Source: Roseivivax lentus (GTDB lineage Bacteria; Pseudomonadota; Alphaproteobacteria; Rhodobacterales; Rhodobacteraceae). Taken from it: a stretch of 64,000 nucleotides of DNA. Position 1 is the first letter of the stretch, and every line of letters starts with the position of its first letter. The stretch is taken from the NCBI RefSeq assembly GCF_900156805.1, contig NZ_FTOQ01000002.1, forward strand, positions 434,001 through 498,000, read 5' to 3'. Under the pieces are notes generated by a model that saw only the letters and a list, made by a program, of their open reading frames with translations, was not told the origin of the DNA and did not search any database. Positions 17,800-26,983 of the stretch are shown one piece after another. A program made the position numbers and the translations under genes.

Positions 17800-18848
17800 G
17801 CGTCCCTCCCGGTGCCGACCGCCTCGGCCACGGAGGCGAACCCCTCCTCGCCAAGCCGTGCGTCGAGCCCTTCGAGGATCTCGCGCACGAGGCCCAGCCC
17901 GCCATAGACGAGCGCGGTGTAAAGTTGCAGCGCCGAGGCGCCTGCGCGGATCTTCTGCCAGGCGGTCTCGGCATCCTCGACGCCGCCGACGCCGATGAGC
18001 GGGATATCCCCGCCCGTGAGCTGCGACAGCCGGGCCAGCACGCGGGTCGCGCGGTCGAAGACCGGGCGTCCCGAAAGGCCGCCGGCCTCTCCCGCATGGG
18101 CCGAGCGCAAACCGTCCCGCGCCAGCGTCGTATTGGTCGCGATGATCCCATCGATCCCGGTCGCGCGGGCCACATCGGCCACGTCCACGAGCCCCTGATC
18201 GTCGAGATCGGGCGCGATCTTCAGAAAGATCGGGATCCCGCGATCGAGCCCGTCGCGGGTCGCCATCACCCCGGCCAGAAGCGCCGCGAGCGCATCCTTG
18301 CCCTGCAGGTCGCGCAGCTTCTCGGTATTGGGCGAGGAGACGTTGACCGTGGCGAAATCCACATGCGGACCGCAATGGGCGAGCACGGTGGCGAAATCCC
18401 CGGCGCGGTCCTCGCTGTCCTTGTTGGCCCCCAGATTGAGGCCGGTCACCATGCCCCGGGGACGCTGTGCGAGCCGCGCCGCGATGGCCTCCATGCCCTC
18501 GTTGTTGAAGCCGAAGCGGTTGATCGCCGCGCGGTCCTCGGTCAGGCGGAAAAGGCGCGGACGCGGGTTGCCGGGCTGGGGCCGGGGCGTCGCCGCGCCC
18601 ACCTCGACAAAGCCGAAACCGGCCCGGGCAAGCCCCGACAGCGCCTCGGCATTCTTGTCGAACCCCGCCGCCAGTCCCAGCGGGTTGGGCAGGTCGAGCC
18701 CGGCCAGCCGGCAGGCCAGCCGATCCGAGGTGATCGGTCCTGGCGCGGGGGCGAGTCCCGCCTGCAGCGCCCGGATGGCGAGCCCGTGGGCGCGCTCGGG
18801 GTCGACCCCGCGCAGAAGGGCGAGGCCCACCCGCTCCAGCACGCTCAC
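17790..18848 (-). CDS. pyrD: Dihydroorotate dehydrogenase (quinone), class 2
   Basis: This 352-residue FMN enzyme oxidises dihydroorotate to orotate and passes electrons to ubiquinone at the inner membrane. The N-terminal amphipathic helix region ([20 protein letters not shown]) is the class 2 membrane/quinone element. [39 protein letters not shown] with the catalytic Ser, FLKIAPDL and IIATNTT are canonical. The start is GTG at 18848, overlapping the DUF952 stop as GTGA; a second GTG lies two codons downstream. It is the middle gene of a three-gene minus-strand operon. Confidence 0.95.
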   Translation of the reverse strand: MSVLERVGLALLRGVDPERAHGLAIRALQAGLAPAPGPITSDRLACRLAGLDLPNPLGLAAGFDKNAEALSGLARAGFGFVEVGAATPRPQPGNPRPRLFRLTEDRAAINRFGFNNEGMEAIAARLAQRPRGMVTGLNLGANKDSEDRAGDFATVLAHCGPHVDFATVNVSSPNTEKLRDLQGKDALAALLAGVMATRDGLDRGIPIFLKIAPDLDDQGLVDVADVARATGIDGIIATNTTLARDGLRSAHAGEAGGLSGRPVFDRATRVLARLSQLTGGDIPLIGVGGVEDAETAWQKIRAGASALQLYTALVYGGLGLVREILEGLDARLGEEGFASVAEAVGTGRDAWL

Positions 18849-19180
18849 ACCATGCCCTCGGGAAAGACGTGGCGGCCCTCTTCGAAGGGCAGATCGGCGA
18901 CCCAGAGCGCCTGGTCGCGGCGCAGGGGGGCGTAGAGATGCGGGAAGAGCTGCCCGCCGCGGGAGGGCTCCCATTCCAGCGGCGACAGATCGTCGGCATC
19001 GTAGGCCAGAAGCTTGAGCCTGGTCTCGCCAGCGAAATGCCGGGCGGCGGTCTCGGCGGCCTGGTCGGCGGTGGAGAAATGGATGTAGCCGTCGGCCACG
19101 TCGATCGGGGCCCCCGCGCTTTCGCCCGCGCGTTCCAGCTCGGCCCATTCCCCGGCCCTGAGGATCTTGTAAATCAGCAT
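18845..19180 (-). CDS. DUF952 family protein
   Basis: This 111-residue cytoplasmic protein starts [16 protein letters not shown]. The family pattern includes [19 protein letters not shown] near residues 27-45, [14 protein letters not shown] ([18 protein letters not shown]) and the end [12 protein letters not shown]952 proteins have no proven function; the conserved His/Asp residues suggest an ADP-ribosyl or nucleotide-related fold, which is only inference. It is the first gene of the operon with pyrD and an arsC-like gene, overlapping pyrD by four bases. Confidence 0.85.
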   Translation of the reverse strand: MLIYKILRAGEWAELERAGESAGAPIDVADGYIHFSTADQAAETAARHFAGETRLKLLAYDADDLSPLEWEPSRGGQLFPHLYAPLRRDQALWVADLPFEEGRHVFPEGMV

Positions 19181-19376
19181 GGGCCTTGCTCTGCCCGCCC
19201 GCGGCGCGCCGGTCAAGGGGCCCGCGCGCCGCCCTTTTCACCAAAACGCGGCGCGCCCGGGATGCCGCGCCCGAAACATGCCCCCGGGCCCTCGCGTCAG
19301 CTTTGACTATGACATGCGTCCGTTGCACGATCCGCCTACAGAAAAAAACGACCCCATCCGACAGAGAGGATTTCAC

Positions 19377-20939
19377 ATGTCGCTTCGTCTGCTTTCCAGC
19401 GCAGCCGTCCTGGCCATGGTCGCGGGCACCGCCCAGGCCGAGTTCACGCTGCACATCCTGCACACCAATGACATTCACAGCCGGATCGAGCCGATCAGCA
19501 AATTCGATTCGACCTGCAGCGCCGAGGATGACGCGGCGGGCGAATGCTTCGGCGGCATGGCCCGCCTCGCGACCGCCATCGACATGAAGCGCGAGGCGCT
19601 CGCGGATGAAAACGTGGTGCTGCTGGATGCGGGCGATCCGTTCCAGGGCTCGCTCTTCTACACCACCTACAAGGGCGCGGCCGAGGCCGAGTTCATGGAG
19701 AAGATCGGCTATGACGTGATGGCGGTCGGCAACCACGAGTTCGACGACGGGCCGCCGAAGCTCGCGGAATTCGTCGACGCGGTCAGCTTCCCGGTGATTT
19801 CCGGCAATCTCGACCTGTCGGCCTCGGACCTGCTGAAGGACCGGGTCCGGGATCACGTCGTGCTCGAAGTGGGCGGCCAGCGCATCGGCATCATCTCGGC
19901 GCTCGCGACCGATACGGTGGAAACCTCGAGCCCGGGTCCGAACGTCACGTTCCAGGACGAGATCGACAGCCTTGCGGCGGATGCCCAGGCGCTGACCGAG
20001 GACGGCGTCGACATCATCATCGCGCTCACCCATGTGGGCCTGCCGCGCGACCGCCAGATCGCCGAGGCGGTGGACGCCATCGACGTGGTGATCGGCGGGC
20101 ACAGCCACACGCTGATGCTGAACAACGACGCGGACACGCCCTCCTATCCCGAAATGGTCGGCGACACGCCGGTGGCGCAGGCCTATGCCTACACCAAGTA
20201 CCTCGGTCACCTGACTGTCACCTTCGACGATGACGGCAATGTGGTCTCGGCGGGTGGCGACCCGATGCTGCTCGATGCGTCGGTCACGCCCGATGAGGAG
20301 ATCGCCGCGCGGATCGCCGAGATGGGCGCACCGATCGAGGAGATGAAGACCCGCGTCGTCGCCGAGACCACCGATGCCATCGAGGGCGCGCGCGAGGTCT
20401 GCCGGGCGGCTGAATGCCCGATGGGCAATCTCGTGGCGGATGCCATGCTCGACCGCGTCGCCGACCAGGGCATCCAGATCGCGATCCAGAACGGCGGTGG
20501 CCTGCGCGCCTCGATCGATGCGGGTGAGGTCACCATGGGCGAGGTGCTGTCGGTGCTGCCGTTCCAGAACACGCTGTCGACCTTCCGCGTCTCGGGCGCG
20601 ACGGTCATCGCGGCGCTGGAAAACGGCGTGAGCGAGATCGAGGAAGGCGGGGGCCGCTTCCCGCAGGTCGCGGGCATGTCCTTCACCGTGGACCCGAGCG
20701 CCGAGCCGGGGGCGCGAATCTCTGACGTGATGGTGGGCGGCGAACCGATCGACCCCGAGGCCATGTACGGGCTCGTGTCGAACAATTTCGTGCGCAAGGG
20801 CGGCGATGGCTACCGGATGTTCGTCGATGCCGAGGATGCCTATGATTTCGGCCCCGACCTGGCGGATGTGACTGCGGAATACATGGCCGCGCAGGGCGGC
20901 TACACGCCCTATACCGATGGCCGCATCACCATGAAGTAA
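19377..20939 (+). CDS. Exported bifunctional metallophosphatase/5'-nucleotidase
   Basis: This 520-residue periplasmic enzyme has a signal peptide ending TAQA near residue 21. The N-terminal calcineurin-like domain shows [33 protein letters not shown] and GGHSHT, the two-metal ligands. The C-terminal 5'-nucleotidase domain has [25 protein letters not shown] and the substrate-stacking stretch GGDGYRMF. It hydrolyses extracellular nucleotides to nucleosides and phosphate. AGAGAGGA precedes the ATG. A Pho box was not recognised. Two strong hairpins follow the stop. Confidence 0.93.
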   Translation: MSLRLLSSAAVLAMVAGTAQAEFTLHILHTNDIHSRIEPISKFDSTCSAEDDAAGECFGGMARLATAIDMKREALADENVVLLDAGDPFQGSLFYTTYKGAAEAEFMEKIGYDVMAVGNHEFDDGPPKLAEFVDAVSFPVISGNLDLSASDLLKDRVRDHVVLEVGGQRIGIISALATDTVETSSPGPNVTFQDEIDSLAADAQALTEDGVDIIIALTHVGLPRDRQIAEAVDAIDVVIGGHSHTLMLNNDADTPSYPEMVGDTPVAQAYAYTKYLGHLTVTFDDDGNVVSAGGDPMLLDASVTPDEEIAARIAEMGAPIEEMKTRVVAETTDAIEGAREVCRAAECPMGNLVADAMLDRVADQGIQIAIQNGGGLRASIDAGEVTMGEVLSVLPFQNTLSTFRVSGATVIAALENGVSEIEEGGGRFPQVAGMSFTVDPSAEPGARISDVMVGGEPIDPEAMYGLVSNNFVRKGGDGYRMFVDAEDAYDFGPDLADVTAEYMAAQGGYTPYTDGRITMK

Positions 20940-20948
20940 AAGCGGTTT

Positions 20949-21003
20949 CGGCCCGGGCTGCGCCCGGGCCGACCGGCGCGCGCGAGGCTGACGCCTCGCG
21001 CGC
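20949..21003 (+). terminator. Tandem GC hairpins after the 5'-nucleotidase gene
   Basis: Hairpin one has a 10-bp stem (20949-20958 with 20962-20971) and a 3-nt loop. Hairpin two has an 11-bp stem (20978... GCGCGCGAGGC with GCCTCGCGCGC ...21003) and a 4-nt loop. Neither has a clear T-run, although TTTGG follows, so they may be 3'-end stabilisers or weak terminators. Confidence 0.5.
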
Positions 21004-21380
21004 GTTCGCGTTTGGCGGGGTGTGTCATGCGTGTCGGGCGGTGGGCCCGGTGGCAGGCGGAGCGGCGCGTTTTCTTGGAAAGGTGAAGGGCAAGAGAGGC
21101 TGCGCGGCGCCCCGGGGGGCGGCGCCCGGGGCCACTTGCGGGGTCCGCCATGGGGCAAAGGACGCCGTGCCGGGTCGGGCCGCGCTGGGGAAGGCGAGGG
21201 GGGCCTCCATGGTGCAAAGGACGTCGCGCCGGGTCAGGCCACGCTGGGGAAGGCGAGGGGAGGCGACGGTGCGTCCTCGAGCGGAGCCCCGGGTGGCGGA
21301 GCTGGCGCGGCTGGCGGGCGGGCCGCTTTTCATCGCCCCGGCGCCGTGGCACCTTGCCCGCGGCAGGACAGGAGCGCGCC
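21004..21380. other. 377-bp gap before the methyltransferase gene
   Basis: No convincing gene is present; an ATG at 21150 opens a frame into the methyltransferase but encodes Arg/Gly-rich repeat sequence without family similarity. The gap contains GGAAAGGTGAAG (21077-21088), a word also found at 2283 and 39760, a GC hairpin near 21100-21135, and a 54-nt tandem repeat at 21148-21260. It ends with AGGAG at 21370-21374. Confidence 0.6.
21148..21260. repeat. Two-copy 54-nt tandem direct repeat
   Basis: Bases 21148-21201 and 21207-21260 match at 49 of 54 positions, counted by eye, with a 5-nt spacer (period 59). Each copy begins CCATGG and ends GGGGAAGGCGAGGGG. The repeat lies in the leader of the methyltransferase gene. 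Confidence 0.8.
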
Positions 21381-22586
21381 TTGGTCAGCGTCAGCGAACA
21401 ATACGAGGTCTATCCCTATCCCGAGCGGGACCCGGCGGACGAGGCCAAGCGGCTCGTCACCGGATCGCCCTCGCATCCGCTGGAGATGGATCATTTCCTC
21501 TGGGGCGGCGCGCGCGACTGGTCGCTTCCCTTGCGCATCCTGGTCGCCGGCGGCGGCACCGGGGACGGCACCATCCAGATGGCGCAGATCCTGACCGATG
21601 CGGGCGCGCCCTACGAGATCACCTATCTCGATCTTTCGGCGAAGGCGCGCGGCATCGCCGAGGCGCGGGCGGCGGCGCGGGGACTCGAAGGCATCGCCTT
21701 TCACACCGGATCGCTGCTCGATGCGCCGGATTTCGGCGCTTTCGACTATATAGACAGCTGCGGCGTGCTGCACCACCTGCCCGAGCCCGAGGCGGGGTTC
21801 CGCGCCCTGCGGGCCGCGCTCGCCCCGGGCGGGGCGGCGGGGATCATGGTCTACGCGCCCCATGGCCGGTCGGGCGTCTATCCGCTGCAATCGGCCTTCG
21901 GCACGCTCTTCGAGGGCCTGCCGCCAGAGGCGCGGCTCGCCCGGGCGCGGGCGCTGATGGACAGGCTGCCCGAGGGCCATCCGTTCCGCGTCAATCCCAA
22001 CCTCGGCGATCACCGCCAGAGCGATGCGGGGTTCTACGACCTGCTGCTGCATTCGCAGGACCGGGCCTACGACGTGACCGAGCTTGCGGACACGCTGGCC
22101 GCGACCGGCTGGCAGCTTGCCTCCTTCGCGACGCCCGCGCTGTACGACCTCGCGCGGCTGGTGCCCGATGCGCCCGACCTGGACCCGGTGGCGGCGATGG
22201 CTGTGGCCGAGCAGTTGCGCGGCACGATCAAGGTGCACAACGCCTATCTCGTGGCCGGGGACGCGCCGCGGCCGGCGCCGGCGAGCGGGCGCAACCGGGC
22301 GCTGCGCCCGCATCTGCGCGGCGTCGACCCGCGCGCGCTGGCCCGCGCCATCGCCGGGGGCAAGACGCCGAGATTGCGCGCCGCCGGGGAAAGCGTGCCC
22401 TTGCGCCTGCCGCGGGAGGCCGCGCCGCTGATCGCCGCCATCGACGGGCGTCGCGCGCTGTCGCGCATCGCCGCGCAGGGCGGGCTCGACCCGCTGGCCT
22501 TCTGGCAGATCTGGAGCCGGGTGGAGGCGGCGCTCAGCCCCTGGGGCATCCTGCTGTATTCCGACCTTCATGCGGGGCGGGGCTGA
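21381..22586 (+). CDS. Class I SAM-dependent methyltransferase with C-terminal extension
   Basis: The 401-residue protein begins SVSEQYEVYPYPERDP, a stretch shared by a family of methyltransferases. The SAM fold follows: LVAGGGTGDGT (motif I, about residue 49), YLDLSAKARGIAEARA, and FDYIDSCGVLHHLPEPEAG (motifs III-IV). A C-terminal region of about 120 residues may be a substrate-binding winged-helix-like part (SRIAAQGGLDPLAFWQIW). I chose TTG at 21381 because AGGAG lies six bases upstream and the family N-terminus begins here. The substrate is unknown. It overlaps the next gene by one base. Confidence 0.78.
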   Translation: MVSVSEQYEVYPYPERDPADEAKRLVTGSPSHPLEMDHFLWGGARDWSLPLRILVAGGGTGDGTIQMAQILTDAGAPYEITYLDLSAKARGIAEARAAARGLEGIAFHTGSLLDAPDFGAFDYIDSCGVLHHLPEPEAGFRALRAALAPGGAAGIMVYAPHGRSGVYPLQSAFGTLFEGLPPEARLARARALMDRLPEGHPFRVNPNLGDHRQSDAGFYDLLLHSQDRAYDVTELADTLAATGWQLASFATPALYDLARLVPDAPDLDPVAAMAVAEQLRGTIKVHNAYLVAGDAPRPAPASGRNRALRPHLRGVDPRALARAIAGGKTPRLRAAGESVPLRLPREAAPLIAAIDGRRALSRIAAQGGLDPLAFWQIWSRVEAALSPWGILLYSDLHAGRG

Positions 22587-23263
22587 TGTGCGGGCGCTTC
22601 GCGATCACCCTGCCGCCCGACGCCATGGCGCAGCTCTTCGCGGCGCAGCCCGCCAACGATCTGCCGGACGTGCCCAATTACAATATCTGCCCGACGAATC
22701 GCATCCACGTCATCCGCGCGGGCGACACCGAGGCCGAGACCCGTCATCTCGAGGGGATGCGCTGGGGCTTCCTGCCGCATTGGTACAAGACGCCCAATGA
22801 CGGCCCGCTCCTGATCAATGCGCGCGCCGAGACGGTCGCGGAAAAGCCCGCCTTCCGGTCGGCGGCGCGCAGCCGGCGCTGCCTCGTCCCGGCCACGGGG
22901 TTTTACGAATGGACCAAGGATGCGGAGGACAACCGCCTGCCCTGGTATGTCCACCGCCGCGACGGGGCGCCCATGGTCTTCGCGGGCCTCTGGCAGGATT
23001 GGGGGGCGGAGGCCGAAGACGGCCCGCTGCGCAGCGTGGCCATCGTGACCTGCCGGGCGGGCGGCGATCTTTCGGCGATCCATCACCGCATGCCGGTGGT
23101 GCTGGACCCGGCGGACTGGCCGCGCTGGCTGGGCGAGACCGGCGACAAGGCCGCGCCGCTGATGGCGCCCGCGCCGGACGGGACGCTCGATGCCTATCGC
23201 GTGGACCCCAAGGTCAATTCCAATCGTGCGAAGGGGCCCGATCTGATCGAGCCCCTCGCGTAG
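22586..23263 (+). CDS. SOS response-associated peptidase (SRAP/YedK/HMCES family)
   Basis: This 225-residue protein has the invariant MCGRF N-terminus, where Cys2 forms a thiazolidine crosslink to abasic sites in single-stranded DNA. NARAETV, CLVPATGFYEW (catalytic Glu) and HHRMPVVL (catalytic His) complete the site. The family protects abasic sites at replication forks. The start overlaps the methyltransferase stop as TGATG, suggesting coupling. No SOS box was seen upstream of this pair. Confidence 0.95.
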   Translation: MCGRFAITLPPDAMAQLFAAQPANDLPDVPNYNICPTNRIHVIRAGDTEAETRHLEGMRWGFLPHWYKTPNDGPLLINARAETVAEKPAFRSAARSRRCLVPATGFYEWTKDAEDNRLPWYVHRRDGAPMVFAGLWQDWGAEAEDGPLRSVAIVTCRAGGDLSAIHHRMPVVLDPADWPRWLGETGDKAAPLMAPAPDGTLDAYRVDPKVNSNRAKGPDLIEPLA

Positions 23264-23283
23264 CGTGTGTAGCGTGTGCAGGT

Positions 23284-23302
23284 GCGCGCGGTCTCCGCGC
23301 GC
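23284..23302. terminator. GC hairpin between convergent genes
   Basis: GCGCGCGG (23284-23291) pairs with CCGCGCGC (23295-23302) around a 3-nt loop. It lies between the convergent SRAP and EF-hand-motif genes and could serve both directions, but has no T-run. Confidence 0.4.
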
Positions 23303-23308
23303 GGCCGG

Positions 23309-23887
23309 TCAGTTGGACGCGGTGGAAACCTCTGTCCCGTCGTCGTCTCCGTCGGTGGCCGCCCAGGGGCGATCCTCGGGGTCGGTCAGCATCTCGCTCC
23401 AGTCGTAGCCGTCGAGATCGCCGTCGCCATCGGTGTCGTGGGTGGGGGCGCCGTAAAGCGCAAAAAGCGTGTCTTCGTCGAGCGGGCTGCCGTCCGCCGC
23501 CACCAGATCGTCCGCGTCGCCCACGACGATCATGCCCTCGTGATGGCCCTCGGGCAATTCGTAAAACAGCGGGTCCAGAGCCGAGAGAACGTTGAGGCGG
23601 CTGTTATACACCAGCGCGCCTTCGGGCGGCAGAACGACGGTCACGCGCTGGCCGGGGAAGACCCAGCCCGTGCCCCAGCTCTCGTCGATTGCGGTCGCGG
23701 CCATCGGTCTGAAACCGGCATTGTGGAAGACGACCGTGCCTTCCGCGCCGACGTGAAGCTTGTTCGGGAAATAGCCCCGGCCCAGCATCGTGACCTCGGG
23801 TGCAGTTGCAGCGGTCTGCGCAATGGCGGCGACGGGCAGGGTAAAGGCTGCCGAAAGGGCAGCGGCGACAAGCGTTGCGCGAAGCAT
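23309..23887 (-). CDS. Exported protein with EF-hand-like calcium loop
   Basis: This 192-residue protein has a signal peptide (MLRATLVAAALSAAFTLPVAAIAQ). The central part, with VTMLGRGYFPNKLHVGAEGTVVFHNAG and FPGQRVTVVLPPEGALVYNS, looks like a beta-sandwich of the cupredoxin type, but no copper ligand set is obvious. Near the C-terminus DTDGDGDLDGYDWSEML fits an EF-hand loop (D1, D3, D5, G6, D9, D12). ATG 23887 has AAGGAGC eight bases upstream. I do not recognise the full-length family; calcium binding is inferred from the loop. Confidence 0.75.
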   Translation of the reverse strand: MLRATLVAAALSAAFTLPVAAIAQTAATAPEVTMLGRGYFPNKLHVGAEGTVVFHNAGFRPMAATAIDESWGTGWVFPGQRVTVVLPPEGALVYNSRLNVLSALDPLFYELPEGHHEGMIVVGDADDLVAADGSPLDEDTLFALYGAPTHDTDGDGDLDGYDWSEMLTDPEDRPWAATDGDDDGTEVSTASN

Positions 23888-24208
23888 TGGGCGCTCCTTG
23901 TTTGTTTGCACACGGCCCCCACCGGTTGCATTAACCTTTGGATAGACGGCGATTCTGGCGAAACTTTGACAGACGGCGTCGTTTTTTCGCGCAGGGTCGG
24001 TCGATGCGCCGGGGCCGGGCATGGCCTAGCGCGCCGCCGCGGCGGCATTGCGGCCGAAGCGCGGCGCTTGCGGGGCGCGGCGGGCCGTGAGACCGGCAGA
24101 TCGCGGCCTCGGCGTCCGTTCGGCAGGGCAGGGTGCGGCGGGCCGGGTGCCGCGTCCAGAAACGATCTTGACCTGCGCGGGGGCCTCACATACCTCAGGA
24201 GGCATCGG
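23888..24208. other. 321-bp gap upstream of tRNA-Gly
   Basis: No gene is recognised. The left part is relatively AT-rich (TTAACCTTTGG near 23930 and a TTTTTT run near 23982) and probably carries the promoter of the minus-strand EF-hand gene. The middle is very GC-rich. The right end holds the candidate tRNA promoter at 24168-24196. Confidence 0.5.
24168..24196 (+). promoter_or_regulatory. Candidate promoter of tRNA-Gly
   Basis: TTGACC (24168-24173) is followed after 17 bases by TACCTC (24191-24196), 12 bases before the tRNA 5' end. The -35 matches five of six consensus bases; the -10 is weak, as is common in alphaproteobacteria. Confidence 0.45.
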
Positions 24209-24282
24209 GCGGGTATGGTGTAATGGTAGCGCCCTAGCCTTCCAAGCTAGTCGTGCGGGTTCGATTCCCGCTACCCGCTCCA
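24209..24282 (+). tRNA. tRNA-Gly (anticodon TCC)
   Basis: The 74-nt gene folds into a standard cloverleaf. The acceptor GCGGGTA (24209-24215) pairs with TACCCGC (24272-24278). The anticodon stem CTAGC/GCTAG encloses CTTCCAA, giving TCC at 24241-24243 within the loop. The T arm is GCGGG-TTCGATT-CCCGC. The discriminator is T and CCA is encoded at 24280-24282. It reads GGA/GGG glycine codons. Confidence 0.97.
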
Positions 24283-24403
24283 GCCCTTTTTCCCGCGCCG
24301 ATCCCCCGCTTTGCGACCTTTGCCGCACGCTTTGCCGCCACGCGAGGCTTGAGGCCCCGCGACCAACCTGCGAAAACCCCCCCGAGACGAGACGGGGGAA
24401 GGT

Positions 24404-26203
24404 ATGGCGCGCGGATTGGCGGCAGGTCAGCAAATGGAAGAGCGGGAAGCCTCCAAACGAATCGGTGCGCTCGCGCGGCTCTGGCCGTTCCTCGCACCCT
24501 ACAGGGTCCTGCTGATGGCCGCGGCGGTGGCGCTGACGGCGACGGCGGCGATCTCTCTCGTCCTGCCGCTCGCGGTGCGCCGGGTGGTGGACAATTTCGA
24601 GGGCGGCGATTCCGCGATCCTCGATCTCTATTTCGGCGCGGCCCTCGGGATCGCCGCGCTTCTGGCGATGGGCACGGCGCTGCGCTACGCGCTGGTCACC
24701 CGGCTCGGCGAACGGGTGGTGGCCGATATCCGCAAGGCGGTCTTCGACAAGGTCATCACGCTGTCGCCCGCCTTCTACGAGAAGATCATGACCGGCGAGG
24801 TATTGAGCCGGATCACCACCGACACCACGCTGATCCTGTCGGTGGTGGGCTCGTCCATCTCCATCGCGCTGCGCAACGTGCTGATCTTCGTGGGCGGGCT
24901 GGTGCTGATGCTGTTCACCTCGTGGAAGCTGACGCTGATGGTGCTGCTGATCGTGCCCGCGGTGATCGTGCCGATCCTCGTGCTCGGGCGGCGCCTGCGC
25001 AAGCTGAGCCGCGAGAACCAGGACTGGATCGCGGCCTCCTCGGGCAATGCCTCAGAGGCGCTCTTGTCGGTGCAGGCGGTGCAGGCCTTCACCCACGAGG
25101 CGATCTCGCAGGGCACCTTCGCGCGGGTGACCGAGCAGAGTTTCGATGCCGCGAGACGGCGCATCTGGACCCGGGCCGCGATGACCGCGATCGTCATCTT
25201 CCTGGTGTTCTCGGGCATCGTCGGCGTGTTGTGGGCCGGGGCCTGGGACGTGCGCGCGGGCGAGATGAGCGTCGGCGCACTGGTGCAGTTCGTGATCTAC
25301 TCGGTCATGGTCGCAGGCTCCGTCGCGGCGCTGTCGGAGGTGATCGGCGAGGTGCAGCGCGCCGCGGGCGCCACCGAGCGGCTGGTGGAACTGCTGGACA
25401 GCGAGGACGCGGTGCGCGATCCCGCCGATCCCGTGGCCCCGGCCACGCCCGCGCGGGGCGCCATCGGCTTCGAGGACGTGTCCTTCTCCTACCCGTCGCG
25501 GCCCGACATCTCGGCGCTGGATCACGTCACGCTCGACGTGGCCCCGGGCGAGACGATCGCGCTGGTCGGCCCTTCAGGGGCGGGCAAGACGACGATCATC
25601 CAGCTGCTTCTGCGTTTCTACGACCCGGCCTCGGGGCGCATCACGCTCGATGGCGTGCCGCTCGATGCGATGACGCGCGCGGCCTTCCGCCAGCATATCG
25701 CGCTGGTGCCGCAGGACCCGGTGATCTTCGCGGCCTCGGCGCGCGACAACATCCGCTTCGGCCGCCCCGACGCGACCGATGCCGAGATCGAGGAGGCCGC
25801 CCGCGCCGCCGCCGCGCATGACTTCATCGCGGCCCTGCCCGAGGGCTATGACAGCTGGCTCGGCGAGCGCGGCGTGATGCTGTCGGGCGGGCAGAAGCAG
25901 CGCATCGCCATCGCCCGCGCGATCCTGCGCGACGCCGCCGTGCTGCTGCTCGACGAGGCGACCTCGGCGCTGGATGCCGAAAGCGAGCGGGCGGTGCAGA
26001 ATGCGGTCGACCGGCTTTCCGAGGGACGCACCACGATCATCGTCGCGCACCGGCTGGCCACGGTGAAGAAGGCCGACCGGATCGTGGTGATGGAGGGCGG
26101 CCGCGTCATCGCCACCGGGCGGCACGACGCGCTGGTGGCGGAGGGCGGGCTTTACGCGCGGCTCGCGCGGCTGCAATTCACCGACGGGATCGCCGCGGAA
26201 TAG
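24404..26203 (+). CDS. ABC transporter, fused permease/ATPase (exporter type)
   Basis: The 599-residue half-transporter has an N-terminal six-helix domain (about 30-310) and a C-terminal ATPase. Walker A is GPSGAGKTT, the Q-loop LVPQDPVIF, the signature LSGGQKQR and Walker B VLLLDEATSALD, followed by VAHRLATV. It resembles MsbA-like and ABCB-type exporters that work as dimers. The substrate (lipid, peptide or drug) is unknown. ATG 24404 is preceded by GGGGGAAGG; ATG 24434 is a possible later start. It follows the tRNA gene by 121 bases. Confidence 0.9.
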   Translation: MARGLAAGQQMEEREASKRIGALARLWPFLAPYRVLLMAAAVALTATAAISLVLPLAVRRVVDNFEGGDSAILDLYFGAALGIAALLAMGTALRYALVTRLGERVVADIRKAVFDKVITLSPAFYEKIMTGEVLSRITTDTTLILSVVGSSISIALRNVLIFVGGLVLMLFTSWKLTLMVLLIVPAVIVPILVLGRRLRKLSRENQDWIAASSGNASEALLSVQAVQAFTHEAISQGTFARVTEQSFDAARRRIWTRAAMTAIVIFLVFSGIVGVLWAGAWDVRAGEMSVGALVQFVIYSVMVAGSVAALSEVIGEVQRAAGATERLVELLDSEDAVRDPADPVAPATPARGAIGFEDVSFSYPSRPDISALDHVTLDVAPGETIALVGPSGAGKTTIIQLLLRFYDPASGRITLDGVPLDAMTRAAFRQHIALVPQDPVIFAASARDNIRFGRPDATDAEIEEAARAAAAHDFIAALPEGYDSWLGERGVMLSGGQKQRIAIARAILRDAAVLLLDEATSALDAESERAVQNAVDRLSEGRTTIIVAHRLATVKKADRIVVMEGGRVIATGRHDALVAEGGLYARLARLQFTDGIAAE

Positions 26204-26266
26204 ACCGGCGGGCAGGACGGGGCGGCACCGGGCGTTGCGGGCCATCTAGGCCCGCCCCGCCCGGAC

Positions 26267-26319
26267 GAGAGGCGCTGCCTCTCGCGCTCTCCGGAGGTAT
26301 TTCCGGTCCGATCGTGACA
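26267..26319. repeat. Dispersed hairpin element, copy 1 (REP-like)
   Basis: A stem-loop (GAGAGGC/GCCTCTC, 26267-26283) is followed by a conserved tail containing GGAGGTATTTCCGGTCCG. Bases 26281-26319 match 55544-55582 at 37 of 39 positions by eye. It lies between the ABC exporter and a convergent small gene and may act as a terminator. Confidence 0.75.
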
Positions 26320-26368
26320 GGGCGGCGCGTCCGGGCCGCAGGTGGGACGCGGGGATGTCGGCGGCGCC

Positions 26369-26584
26369 TCAGCTCAGGAAGATGCCGATCACCACCATCA
26401 TCAGGCCGATCACCGACAGGAAGAGCGCGCCGAGATTGAGCGGCACGACCTTCTGCAATTCCGCGCGCAGCTCCGCGTCGGGCAGGGATTTCCGGCGTGC
26501 GCGCGAGACCCGGAGGATGCAGAGGACGAGGCCCGCGAGGCCCGCCAGCGACACCGCCGCGCCGATCCAGATCAAGGTCTCCAT
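26369..26584 (-). CDS. Small two-helix membrane protein
   Basis: This 71-residue protein begins METLIWIGAAVSLAGLAGLVLCIL (first helix), then has the basic loop RVSRARRKSLPDAELRAELQ, and ends with a second helix (LGALFLSVIGLMMVVIGIFLS). GAAGGAGA sits eight bases before the ATG. I do not recognise a named family, although similar small proteins occur in Roseobacters. It is divergent from gapR (122 bases apart), so the two may share a promoter region. Confidence 0.75.
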   Translation of the reverse strand: METLIWIGAAVSLAGLAGLVLCILRVSRARRKSLPDAELRAELQKVVPLNLGALFLSVIGLMMVVIGIFLS

Positions 26585-26706
26585 GGCGCCTCTCCTTCGT
26601 GCAGCCGCATGCGCCAGGGCGCTAAAGGATCGCCTCGCTGCGCGCAACCCCTTGCCGCCCGTCCGGGGCCGCGCTACCCGGCATGTCTTGTCGACAGGAG
26701 GCATTC

Positions 26707-26967
26707 ATGGACGATTCACAGGCATCGAACGATTACGGCGTCGCGGCGGGCGAGCTGCGCCAGTTCATCGAGCGGATGGAGCGGCTCGAGGAGGAGAAGA
26801 AGGACATCGCCGAGCAGCAGAAAGAGGTGATGGCCGAGGCCAAGGCGCGCGGCTACGACACCAAGGTGATGCGCAAGGTGATCGCGCTGCGCAAGCGCGA
26901 CGCCGACGACATCGCCGAGGAGGAAGCCATCCTCGAGATGTACAAGGCCGCCCTGGGCATGGCCTGA
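26707..26967 (+). CDS. gapR: GapR-family DNA-binding protein (DUF2312/UPF0335)
   Basis: This 86-residue helical protein contains AAGELRQFIERMERLEEEKKD, then EVMAEAKARGYDTKVMRKVIALRKRD, the diagnostic stretch of GapR, and ends EEEAILEMYKAAL. In Caulobacter GapR encircles overtwisted AT-rich DNA ahead of replication forks and stimulates topoisomerases. Conservation of the Lys/Arg-rich second helix supports DNA binding here. ATG 26707 has ACAGGAGG six bases upstream. It appears monocistronic. Confidence 0.93.
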   Translation: MDDSQASNDYGVAAGELRQFIERMERLEEEKKDIAEQQKEVMAEAKARGYDTKVMRKVIALRKRDADDIAEEEAILEMYKAALGMA

Positions 26968-26983
26968 GACGCGTCTTTCGCGA

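Noticed and set aside
21150-21380. N-terminal extension of the methyltransferase from ATG 21150
   Set aside because: The extra 77 residues are encoded mainly by the 54-nt tandem repeat and are Arg/Gly-rich; TTG 21381 has an ideal ribosome-binding site and starts the family-like part.
24026-24515. Open frames on both strands across the tRNA-Gly gene
   Set aside because: They run through the tRNA and into the ABC transporter gene; no family similarity.
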